Shown here piece by piece: positions 34,773-41,995 of a stretch of DNA of 64,000 nt. A program made the translations under genes and the position numbers. Position 1 is the first letter of the stretch. Every line of letters starts with the position of its first letter. This DNA comes from CAYOZN01 sp964408455 (GTDB lineage: Bacteria; Planctomycetota; Phycisphaerae; UBA1845; UTPLA1), in assembly GCA_964408455.1 (NCBI GenBank), contig CAYOZN010000014.1:53992-117991 (forward strand). Reading direction: 5' to 3'. The notes under the pieces were generated by a model. That model was not told the DNA's origin, did no database searches, and worked only from the letters and a program-made list of their open reading frames with translations.

Positions 34773-35855
34773 ATGGTCGCTACGTCACGCAGTCGCGCAG
34801 CGGCAGCACTGCTGCTATTGCTTGTGCTGGCTCCAGCGGCAAGAGCCACCATTGTCGCCGACGTGACCCATCTCAAGGGTCGCCGCCAGAACACCCTCAT
34901 GGGCTACGGTCTCGTCGTCGGCCTCAACGGCACCGGCGACGGCGATAAGTACGCCGCCAGCATACGCCAGCTTCAATCCATGCTCAGCAAGTTCGAAGTT
35001 CCCGTCCGCCAGGACGAACTGAAGAACACGAAGAACATTGCCATCGTCTGGGTCCAGGTGGACCTGCCCGACAACGGCGTACGCGAGGGCGACGCCGTCG
35101 ACGTGCAGATCAGCAGCGTTGGCGCCGCCAAGAGCCTCGCCGGCGGCACGCTCATCCCCACGCCGCTCCAGGGCCCCGGCCTCGATCGCATCTTCGCCTT
35201 CGCATCCGGTCCCATTCGCGTCACCGATGCGAAGAAACAGCCCACGACCGGTCTCATCCCCGGCGGCGCCATCCTCGAGGAAGACATCGTCCACAACTAC
35301 ATCAACGAGAACGGCGCCATCACCCTCGTCATCGAAGATGTGCACGCCAGCCATGCCCTCGCCGCCATCATCGCCCAGAGCATCAACGAAGATCAGTCCG
35401 AAATCGGTCAGGTGCGCCGTGTGGCCATTCCGGTCGGGCCGAAGAACGTCGTCGTCTCCATCCCGCCCGAGTACCACGCCAATCCGGCCGAGTTCATCGG
35501 ACGCGTCGAAAGCCTCGAACTGCTCATGCCGCAGGGCGAAGGACGAATTGTCATCAATCGCCGCAGCAGGACCATCGCGATCGGAGAGGGCGTCGAGATC
35601 GGGCCGGCCATCATCGCCCACGGCGGCATGACCATCCGAACGACGATTCCGCCGCCGGCGCCCACGCCCGACAACCCGATCATCGAAGAAAAACACGCGG
35701 TGGAAATCGGCAGCAGCCCGACCGGCGGCACGCGCCTTCAGGACCTTGTCGACCGGTTGAACCAGCTCAGCGTGCCGGCCGAGGACATCATCGAAATTAT
35801 CGAAAACCTGCACAGCACGGGAAAGATCCGGGGAAAGCTGATCTACAAGGAGTAA
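34773..35855 (+). CDS. flgI: Flagellar P-ring protein FlgI
   Basis: A 360-residue periplasmic protein with signal peptide (ATSRSRAAAALLLLLVLAPAARA). Diagnostic regions are GRRQNTLMGYGLVVGLNGTGDGDKY, ALVWVQ-like NIAIVWVQVDLP, GDAVDVQISSVGAAKSLAGGTLIPTPLQG, VVVSIPPEYHANPAEFIGRVESLEL, RIVINRRSRTIAIGEGVEIGPAIIAHGG, and LQDLVDRLNQLSVPAEDIIEIIENLHSTGKIRGKLI. FlgI subunits form the P ring around the rod. The frame is open back to flgH, but that part holds a repeat copy; ATG 34773 begins at the signal peptide. Confidence 0.94.
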   Translation: MVATSRSRAAAALLLLLVLAPAARATIVADVTHLKGRRQNTLMGYGLVVGLNGTGDGDKYAASIRQLQSMLSKFEVPVRQDELKNTKNIAIVWVQVDLPDNGVREGDAVDVQISSVGAAKSLAGGTLIPTPLQGPGLDRIFAFASGPIRVTDAKKQPTTGLIPGGAILEEDIVHNYINENGAITLVIEDVHASHALAAIIAQSINEDQSEIGQVRRVAIPVGPKNVVVSIPPEYHANPAEFIGRVESLELLMPQGEGRIVINRRSRTIAIGEGVEIGPAIIAHGGMTIRTTIPPPAPTPDNPIIEEKHAVEIGSSPTGGTRLQDLVDRLNQLSVPAEDIIEIIENLHSTGKIRGKLIYKE

Positions 35856-35858
35856 GCG

Positions 35859-36227
35859 GTGTTCGCCGAGACAACGTCAACCTGGTTCGCGCCGCCGGCG
35901 ATGCCATCGCAGCAGATGCCACACACATCTTCGCTCGCGATGGAGGGCAAGTCGCGCACGCTCCTTCGCGAACGCGTCGGCGAATTCGTCGGCAACATCT
36001 TCTATGGCACGCTGCTGAAGGAACTGCAGAACAGCACGATCCGTTCGGAGCTGTTCCACGGCGGCCGCGGCGAAGAGGCCTTCCGCAGCATGCTGAACAT
36101 GGAGCTGGCCCGGCGGATGGGTCAGTCCCCGGATGATCCGATCGCCAACCACATGTACGCCGCCATGGTAAAGCGGCGAGATGAGAAGGACACCACGACG
36201 ACGGTGGCACCGGATTCCAACCGGTGA
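35859..36227 (+). CDS. flgJ: FlgJ-type rod-binding protein
   Basis: A 122-residue protein equivalent to the N-terminal rod-binding domain of FlgJ: LRERVGEFVGNIFYGTLLKELQNSTIRSELFHGGRGEEAFRSMLNMELARRMG. It lacks the C-terminal muramidase domain of enterobacterial FlgJ, which is common outside Gammaproteobacteria. It caps and guides rod assembly in the periplasm. GTG 35859 follows AAGGAG inside the end of flgI. The last nine residues (TTVAPDSNR) and the stop codon are encoded by a palindromic repeat element, so the native C-terminus has been replaced by repeat sequence. Confidence 0.82.
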   Translation: MFAETTSTWFAPPAMPSQQMPHTSSLAMEGKSRTLLRERVGEFVGNIFYGTLLKELQNSTIRSELFHGGRGEEAFRSMLNMELARRMGQSPDDPIANHMYAAMVKRRDEKDTTTTVAPDSNR

Positions 36228-36265
36228 AGAAAGCAAAGCAATGTGGCACCGGTTTCCAACCGGTG
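36208..36265 (+). repeat. Two palindromic repeat copies at the flgJ end
   Basis: CACCGGATTCCAACCGGTG at 36208-36226, overlapping the 3' end and stop codon of flgJ, and CACCGGTTTCCAACCGGTG at 36247-36265. They share the heads GGTGG/GTGG and the AAGA/ATTT tails, in sense orientation. Confidence 0.9.
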
Positions 36266-36310
36266 ATTTGTGAGGCCGGTGGTTGACCGGCAATACGTCG
36301 CGAGGCACGC

Positions 36311-36832
36311 ATGACGGATACGCGGGAAAAACTGATCGCCGCCCTGCACGACACCCTGGATCGCCTCATCGCCCTCCAGCAGTCCCTGCACGGCGCCATC
36401 ACCACCAAGTTGACGGCCATGCGCACCCTCGACACGAAGGCCATGGCACAGGCCGGCAGCCACGAATCGGCGCTTGTCGCCGACGCCAACCGCATCGATG
36501 CCCTCCGCCGCGAGCAGGTCGCTGCGCTGTGCGAAGCCCTCGGCTTTCCGCGGCCGTCAAGCATTGACCACGTTTCGCTCCGGTTGCTGTGCAAGCACCT
36601 CCCGGCCGACGAGGCCCGCTCGCTCTGGCAGCGCGGACAGACGCTGCGCGAGCGCATGCTCCATGTCGCAGAAGCCAACCGCGTCGTCGAACTGGTGACG
36701 CGCGAAATGATGATCCATTTCAAAGCGCTCTTCGCCGCCTTCCTCGCCGACGACGAAGCGCAGCAGATGTACTCTCGCGGCGGGGCGGTCGAAACCGTGG
36801 GCGCCATCAACGTGCTCGACGCCGTGGGTTAG
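36311..36832 (+). CDS. flgN: FlgN-like flagellar export chaperone
   Basis: A 173-residue, almost wholly helical protein placed directly before flgK. Features are LIAALHDTLDRLIALQQSLHGAITTKLTAMRTLDTKAM, SALVADANRIDALRREQVAAL and LRERMLHVAEANRVVELVTREMMIHFKAL. FlgN chaperones FlgK and FlgL before secretion and has little sequence conservation. The call rests on helical pattern, length and position. The Met-rich end may cover the substrate-binding helix. Confidence 0.75.
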   Translation: MTDTREKLIAALHDTLDRLIALQQSLHGAITTKLTAMRTLDTKAMAQAGSHESALVADANRIDALRREQVAALCEALGFPRPSSIDHVSLRLLCKHLPADEARSLWQRGQTLRERMLHVAEANRVVELVTREMMIHFKALFAAFLADDEAQQMYSRGGAVETVGAINVLDAVG

Positions 36833-36846
36833 TCGAATCAGTGTGA

Positions 36847-36946
36847 CACCGGCTTCCAGCCGGTGAAGAAGGAACAGATCGGCGTGGCACCGGTTTCGAA
36901 CCGGTGAAGAAAATCAGGACAGTGTGGCACCGGCCAACAGCCGGTG
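36847..36946 (+). repeat. Three palindromic repeat copies between flgN and flgK
   Basis: Stems at 36847-36865, 36888-36906 and 36928-36946. The third ends 9 nt before the chosen flgK ATG, so the flgK translation start region is part of the repeat. All copies are sense-oriented, with GTGTG/GTGG heads and GAAGAA-type tails. Confidence 0.9.
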
Positions 36947-36955
36947 ATGACGGAA

Positions 36956-38662
36956 ATGGGACTCTACTCAGCACTCTCGGTCGGACAGACAGCCCTCTCG
37001 GCCTACCAGGCCGGGCTCGAAGTCACCGGCCAGAACATCGCCAACGTGGGCACGCCCGGCTACACCCGCATCCGGGCACAGCTCGCTGCCCTGCCGGGCC
37101 AGAATACCCGCGCCGGCCAGATCGGCTACGGCGTCAAGGTGCTGGCCATCACCCGTGCCATCAGCGAGTCTCTTCAGTCGCGCCTGCGTAATGCCGGCTC
37201 CGATCAGCAGGCCACGCTGACCGAGCGCAACACCCTCGATCGCATCGAGAGCATCTTCGATCCATTGGGTGACTCGAATCTCGGCACCCTCATCAACGAA
37301 TTTTTTGGTTCGCTCAACGATCTCCAGAATACGTCGGAGAACGGCGCCACGCGCGGCATCGTGGTCAACACGGCCCAGTCCCTGGCCCAGCGCATCCGCG
37401 GCGTCCGCACCGAACTTCTCAACATCCGCGAAGAGCTCAATCGCGACATCCTCACCAGCGTTGGCCGCGCCGACGAGCTGCTCACGCAAATCGCGCATCT
37501 CAACAAGGAAATCACCGCGACCGAGGCCGGCTCTGTCGGCGTCGCCGCCGGTCTTCGCGACCAGCGCGATCAGCTCCTCGGCGAATTGTCCGAGCTTTTC
37601 GAAATCACCACCAAGGAGCAGCCCAACGGCGCCGTCAACGTGTACATCGGCGGCACCACGCTCATCCAGTTCGGTCAGTCCTTCGGCATCAAGGCCGACT
37701 ACGAACCCGTCCCCAGTGGCCTGCCGACCGTCGTCGTTCGCGTCCGCATCAACAACGGCCCGGTCGACATCCGCAGCGGCCGCGTACACGGCTACATCAC
37801 GTCGCGCGATCAGCATGCCCAGGCCCAGTTCGACCGCCTCGATCAGCTCGCCCGATCGCTCATCAACGAGATCAATCGCGTTCACGCCGGCGGCAGGGGT
37901 CTCAAGGGCTTTACGAGCATCAGCGGGCTGACGCGCGTCGCCGACAGCACCGTGGCCCTCAATACGCCGGACAACGGCATCGAGTTTCTCCCGCAGACCG
38001 GCTCGTTTTTCATTAACGTCACCGATGCCGGCGGCGTCACCACCAGCCACCAGATCAACGTGAATCTCGACGGCCTCAACGGCGACGACACCACGCTCGA
38101 TTCGCTGGTGGCCGACATCAACGCCAATGTGCCGGGTATCACCGCGACCATCCTGCCCAACGGCACGCTCCAGCTCGCCGCGGCGACCGGGACCAACTTC
38201 ACCTTCGCCGACGATACCTCTGGCGTGCTCGCTGCCCTCGGCATCAACACCTTCTTCACCGGCACGGGCTCGATCGATATCGACATCAATCCGCTCGTCT
38301 CCGGCGATCCGGCCTATGTCGCCGCCGCGCAGACCGATTTCGTCGGCGACGGCAGCAACGCCACCGCCATGGTCACTGTGCACGACCAGGCCCTGGCGAC
38401 GCTCGGCGGCGTTTCGCTCAACGACTTTTACAACGCCACCATGGCCGAGCTGGCCGTCACCAGCTCGTCGGTCCGCGGCGCAAACGAAGCCGCCAATGTC
38501 ATCTTCGAGTCACTCAGCGCCCAGCGCGAAAGCATCTCGGGCGTCAATCTCGACGAAGAGGCGATCAATCTGATGACGTACCAGCGCGCCTACGAAGGCG
38601 CCGCCCGTTTCATGCGCGTCGTGGACGAAATGCTCCAGACGCTGCTGACGCTCGTGAGATAA
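36956..38662 (+). CDS. flgK: Flagellar hook-associated protein 1 FlgK
   Basis: A 568-residue protein. The N-terminus GLYSALSVGQTALSAYQAGLEVTGQNIANVGTPGYTRI and the C-terminus VRGANEAANVIFESLSAQRESISGVNLDEEAINLMTYQRAYEGAARFMRVVDEMLQTLLTLVR are the conserved coiled-coil ends of FlgK. The middle (about 330-460) is a variable beta region with VTTSHQINVNLDGLNGDDTTLDSLVADINANVPGITATI, a flagellin hook-IN-like unit. FlgK joins hook to filament. Starts at 36944 (GTG), 36947 and 36956 (ATG) are possible; the first two lie in or next to a repeat stem. Confidence 0.93.
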   Translation: MGLYSALSVGQTALSAYQAGLEVTGQNIANVGTPGYTRIRAQLAALPGQNTRAGQIGYGVKVLAITRAISESLQSRLRNAGSDQQATLTERNTLDRIESIFDPLGDSNLGTLINEFFGSLNDLQNTSENGATRGIVVNTAQSLAQRIRGVRTELLNIREELNRDILTSVGRADELLTQIAHLNKEITATEAGSVGVAAGLRDQRDQLLGELSELFEITTKEQPNGAVNVYIGGTTLIQFGQSFGIKADYEPVPSGLPTVVVRVRINNGPVDIRSGRVHGYITSRDQHAQAQFDRLDQLARSLINEINRVHAGGRGLKGFTSISGLTRVADSTVALNTPDNGIEFLPQTGSFFINVTDAGGVTTSHQINVNLDGLNGDDTTLDSLVADINANVPGITATILPNGTLQLAAATGTNFTFADDTSGVLAALGINTFFTGTGSIDIDINPLVSGDPAYVAAAQTDFVGDGSNATAMVTVHDQALATLGGVSLNDFYNATMAELAVTSSSVRGANEAANVIFESLSAQRESISGVNLDEEAINLMTYQRAYEGAARFMRVVDEMLQTLLTLVR

Positions 38663-38673
38663 AGGCAGTGTGG

Positions 38674-38732
38674 CACCGGCTATCAGCCGGTGAAGTAACA
38701 AGAGGCAGTGTGGTACCGGCTATCAGCCGGTC
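38674..38732 (+). repeat. Two palindromic repeat copies between flgK and flgL
   Basis: CACCGGCTATCAGCCGGTG at 38674-38692 and a variant TACCGGCTATCAGCCGGTC at 38714-38732. Both follow GTGTGG and are sense-oriented. Confidence 0.88.
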
Positions 38733-38782
38733 AGAATTGAACCCGGCATCGGCTCGCAGCCGCGGTGCGGAAGTCAGGCAAC

Positions 38783-40729
38783 ATGGCCATCAGTTCGGCA
38801 GGCAATTTATCCCGAGTGTCCACCAGTCTGCGGACATTCTCCCTGCTCACGCAGCTCCAGCAGAACAGCGTGCGCATATTCCGCGAGGAACAGCGCATCG
38901 CCACCGGACGCCGCCTGCTCTCCATCGCCGAAAACCCCATCGACGCCGAAAAAATCGGCCGCATGGTCCGCTCCCTCGAGAGCCAGGACCAGATCGTCAC
39001 CAACCTCCGCCACGCCGACAACGAACTCTCCGCCGCCGACAGCGCCATCACAGAGATAAACGACCTCATCAACGAAGCCATCCGCATCTCAAGCGAGCAG
39101 GCCGGCAATCTCCAGGGCGCCGACGAACGCGCCAGCCAGGCCCTCATCATCGAGGGCATCATCGACCAGCTCGCCAACGTGTCGAATCGCATCTTCGCCA
39201 CCCGCTTCCTCTTCGGCGGCCGCCGAGTCAACCTGCCCGCCGTCGATGATGCCTTCGGCCGTCTCACGCTCCAGGCAGAGCCCGGCGACCGAAACACCCT
39301 CGTCGACGAGCGCTTCACCCTGCCCTCCAGCGTCAGGCTCGTCGAGATGTTCCAGCTGCGCGAACGCGTCGTCGGCGGTCAGCCCGTCTTCGACGTGCAA
39401 CTCAACACCGCCGGCCGCATCAGCGAACTGCGCGGCGCCACCGGCAATGGCGTTCAGCCCGGTACCTTCCTCGTTACCGAAGTCGGCCCCAACATCAGCT
39501 TCACCGTCAACCTCACCGGTGCAGAGACCATCGGTGATGCCATCGCCCGCTTCAACGCCGATGCGGCCGCCGCCGGAAGCACGCTTCAACTCGGCATCAG
39601 CCCCGTCGATGGCGGCGCCCTCCAGGTGGTCTCTCTCGGCGGCAACGGCATTCAGATTGAAGACATCGGCGGCACGACCGCCGCCGCCGATCTCGGCATC
39701 ACCGGCACCGTCGCCGCCGGCCTGACGCTCGACGGCCTCAACGTGAACCGCCGGGCAACCGCCACCACCCTGCTGACCGATCTCAACGCCGGCGGGATCA
39801 GCCTGCCCAGCGGCGTGACGATCACCAACGGCGATGTCACCCGCACCGTCTCCTTCGCAGGCGCCACAACCATTCAGGACGTGCTCAACGCACTCAACAG
39901 CGCCGATGCGGGCATACTTGCCACTCTCAACGCCGACGGCAACGGCATCGAAATCGAAAACCTCGTCGCCGGCACCAGTCTGGTCATCGGCGAGAACGGC
40001 GGCACAGACGCCGCCACCCTCGGCATCCTGACACTCGCAAACGATATACCCCTGTCCAGCCTCAACAACGGCCTGGGCATCCACCCGGTCGAAGGCGCCG
40101 ATCTTCGAATCTCCAACTCCGACAATCCGCCGGTCACCTTCGACGTGGACCTGAGCGGGGCTGCCACCATCGGCGACGTGATTGCTGCCATCAACGCGGC
40201 ATCGTCGGCCGCCGCTGCCGGCATCACCGCCCAGCTTGGCCCGGATGGCGCCAGTCTCCAGCTCGTCGGCGGCCCCGGTCCCAACAACATTCTCGTGGAG
40301 AAGGCGAACCTGTCGCCCGTGGCCGACGAACTCGGCCTCATCGGCTCGGGCTCGCCCACGCTGTTCGCCGGAACGCCCGTCTACGCCTTCGAGCAGACCG
40401 GCCTCTTTTCAGCGCTCTATCGCCTGCGCGACGCCCTCGTTGCCGACGACTCCGTCGGCATCACCGAAGCCGGCGGCGCCATGCAGGATATTCAGAAGGA
40501 AATCACCAACGTCGCCGGACAGGTCGGCTCGCGCTCGCGCGACATGCGAAATCGGCTCAATCAGACCGAGGATGCCGTCGCCGCGACCAACGCGCTGCTG
40601 TCTGAACTGCGCGACGTGGATTTCGTTGAAGCCGTGACCCGATTCCAGCAGGCACAGACGGCCCTCCAGGCCAGCCTGCAGGTGGGTTCGCAAACGCTTA
40701 GTCTGTCGCTGCTCAATTTTCTGCGATGA
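38783..40729 (+). CDS. flgL: Flagellar hook-associated protein 3 FlgL, unusually long
   Basis: A 648-residue protein, against about 300-320 in E. coli. The N-terminus (STSLRTFSLLTQLQQNSVRIFREEQRIATGRRLLSIAENPIDAEKIGRM...) and C-terminus (LNQTEDAVAATNALLSELRDVDFVEAVTRFQQAQTALQASLQVGSQTLSLSLLNFLR) are clear FlgL ends. The central insert of about 350 residues contains repeated hook-IN-like units: TIGDAIARFNADAAAAGSTLQLGI, TIQDVLNALNSADAGILATLNADGNGIEIENL and TIGDVIAAINAASSAAAAGITAQLGPDGASLQLV. Expanded surface domains like this occur in planctomycete flagellar junction proteins. An alternative GTG start lies 18 nt upstream. Confidence 0.9.
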   Translation: MAISSAGNLSRVSTSLRTFSLLTQLQQNSVRIFREEQRIATGRRLLSIAENPIDAEKIGRMVRSLESQDQIVTNLRHADNELSAADSAITEINDLINEAIRISSEQAGNLQGADERASQALIIEGIIDQLANVSNRIFATRFLFGGRRVNLPAVDDAFGRLTLQAEPGDRNTLVDERFTLPSSVRLVEMFQLRERVVGGQPVFDVQLNTAGRISELRGATGNGVQPGTFLVTEVGPNISFTVNLTGAETIGDAIARFNADAAAAGSTLQLGISPVDGGALQVVSLGGNGIQIEDIGGTTAAADLGITGTVAAGLTLDGLNVNRRATATTLLTDLNAGGISLPSGVTITNGDVTRTVSFAGATTIQDVLNALNSADAGILATLNADGNGIEIENLVAGTSLVIGENGGTDAATLGILTLANDIPLSSLNNGLGIHPVEGADLRISNSDNPPVTFDVDLSGAATIGDVIAAINAASSAAAAGITAQLGPDGASLQLVGGPGPNNILVEKANLSPVADELGLIGSGSPTLFAGTPVYAFEQTGLFSALYRLRDALVADDSVGITEAGGAMQDIQKEITNVAGQVGSRSRDMRNRLNQTEDAVAATNALLSELRDVDFVEAVTRFQQAQTALQASLQVGSQTLSLSLLNFLR

Positions 40730-40845
40730 ATGGATGCATCGCGGGGCAGAGACGAGAATGGATTGGCAAGGGTTCGGCGCGCGGCGGCGCGCGAATGGGC
40801 CCGGCCGCATGACGGGTCGCGATCTGGCGACCGGGAGCGACGAAC

Positions 40846-41301
40846 ATGCTCATCGATACGTCACGTTTCGGAGGAATCGAAGTGGACGACCAGCGGTTTC
40901 TGAACTTCCCCAAGGGCCTGCTGGGTTTCCCCGATGATCGCGAATTCGCGCTCATTCAGACCGGCGCCGACAGCGCGTTCTACTGGATGCAGGCCGTCCA
41001 CCGGCCGGAACTCGCCTTCGTCGTCACCGATCCGCGCCTGTTCATCGCCGACTATCGCGTCGGAATCAAGACCGAGGACCTGGCCCACATCGGCCTCGCC
41101 GATACCAATGGCTCCCAGGTCTTCGTCATCGTCAACAAAGTCAACGATCTGCTGACCGGTAACCTCCAGGGCCCCCTGGTCATCAACGTGGCCACCCGGG
41201 TCGGAAAGCAGCTCGTACTGTCGGATAAGCGATTTTCCACCCGGCACCCGCTCATGCGGCTGCCTTCCCAGCAGGCCGGCGCCGTCAGCCGGACGGCGTA
41301 A
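40846..41301 (+). CDS. fliW: Flagellar assembly factor FliW
   Basis: A 151-residue protein with the typical opening LNFPKGLLGFPDDREFAL, the centre FYWMQAVHRPELAFVVTDP and the end DLLTGNLQGPLVINVATRVGKQLVLSDKRFSTRHPL. FliW binds flagellin and, when free, binds and inhibits CsrA, coupling flagellin translation to secretion. It sits directly upstream of csrA and flagellin, which is the classic order. The last ten residues vary. GGGAG precedes the ATG. Confidence 0.93.
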   Translation: MLIDTSRFGGIEVDDQRFLNFPKGLLGFPDDREFALIQTGADSAFYWMQAVHRPELAFVVTDPRLFIADYRVGIKTEDLAHIGLADTNGSQVFVIVNKVNDLLTGNLQGPLVINVATRVGKQLVLSDKRFSTRHPLMRLPSQQAGAVSRTA

Positions 41302-41508
41302 GGCCCCTCTGCGTGGCCGCCGCGACGCCTGCCCGACTACCATCGGATGGGCGAAGTCTCGGCCGTGCGGCGGGCATGCCGGCTGTTCGGAAGCGATGAA
41401 ACGCCAGCGAGAGCCACGGATGGCGCATGGGTATAGAGACAGGAAGTTGACACTCGAAGGCGCTTCAGCCGCCACCAATGGACGGCGACGCCCGGGGAGG
41501 AACACGCA

Positions 41509-41769
41509 ATGTTGGTGCTATCGCGACAGCGCGACGAAACGATCATGATCGGCGATGACGTCGAGATCACGATCGTCGACATAAGGGGCGACAAGGTCCG
41601 CCTCGGCATCACGGCGCCGCCGCACATTCCCGTTCATCGCAAGGAGGTCTACGACGCGATCAAACGGGAAAACCGGGCGGCAGCCAACATCAAGCCGGAG
41701 GATCTGCCCAAGGGGCCGCCCGCCGGCCAGCCGCGAAAGCCGAAGCCCGAGGGGCCGAAGAACGAGTGA
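41509..41769 (+). CDS. csrA: Carbon storage regulator CsrA
   Basis: An 86-residue RNA-binding dimer. The core MLVLSRQRDETIMIGDDVEITIVDIRGDKVRLGITAPPHIPVHRKEVYDAI is typical, with the conserved R6-like RNA-binding loop and VHRKEVY. A Pro/Lys-rich tail of about 25 residues (KGPPAGQPRKPKPEGPKNE) extends beyond the usual 60-65 residue protein and could provide the FliW or RNA contact. It lies between fliW and fliC and should repress flagellin translation. GGGGAGGAA precedes the ATG. Confidence 0.95.
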   Translation: MLVLSRQRDETIMIGDDVEITIVDIRGDKVRLGITAPPHIPVHRKEVYDAIKRENRAAANIKPEDLPKGPPAGQPRKPKPEGPKNE

Positions 41770-41787
41770 CGGTGACAAAGCAGATGG

Positions 41788-41843
41788 CACCGGTTACCAA
41801 CCGGTGAATTGAACGAGTGTGTGGCACCGGCTTTTAGCCGGTG
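41788..41843 (+). repeat. Two palindromic repeat copies between csrA and fliC
   Basis: CACCGGTTACCAACCGGTG at 41788-41806 and CACCGGCTTTTAGCCGGTG at 41825-41843, with ATGG/GTGTGG heads and GAAT tails. These are the last copies of the family in the cluster. Confidence 0.9.
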
Positions 41844-41980
41844 AATGAAAGAAAAAAGTGTGGTGCCGCCCCGGCCGCACCGCACCGGACGATAGACAAC
41901 GCATTACAGAACACCCGGCGTCCTTCGACGCCCGATTCTTGCTCGCTGACGGCGCCCTGGATGGCTGCCGATGACTCTAC

Positions 41981-41990
41981 ACGGAGGTTT
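41981..41990 (+). promoter_or_regulatory. Flagellin ribosome-binding site overlapping a CsrA-type ACGGA motif
   Basis: ACACGGAGGT precedes the fliC ATG by 6-7 nt; it is both a near-perfect Shine-Dalgarno sequence and close to the CsrA consensus (ACA-x-GGA-x-G). A second GGA (CTGGATGG, 41958-41965) lies about 20 nt upstream, at a spacing suited to a CsrA dimer. Regulation by CsrA is inferred. Confidence 0.6.
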
Positions 41991-41995
41991 GCGTC

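Noticed and set aside
36968..38383. A 471-codon open frame opposite flgK
   Set aside because: Antisense shadow caused by GC-rich codon positions; flgK is certain.
31642..41843. Sigma-54 promoters suggested by TGGCAC in the repeat heads
   Set aside because: The -12 element (TTGC at the required spacing) is absent in the copies I checked; TGGCAC is simply part of the palindromic element.
41870..41995. Sigma-28 promoter upstream of fliC (GACGATAG)
   Set aside because: No TAAA-like -35 element at about 15 nt upstream; the match is too weak to report.
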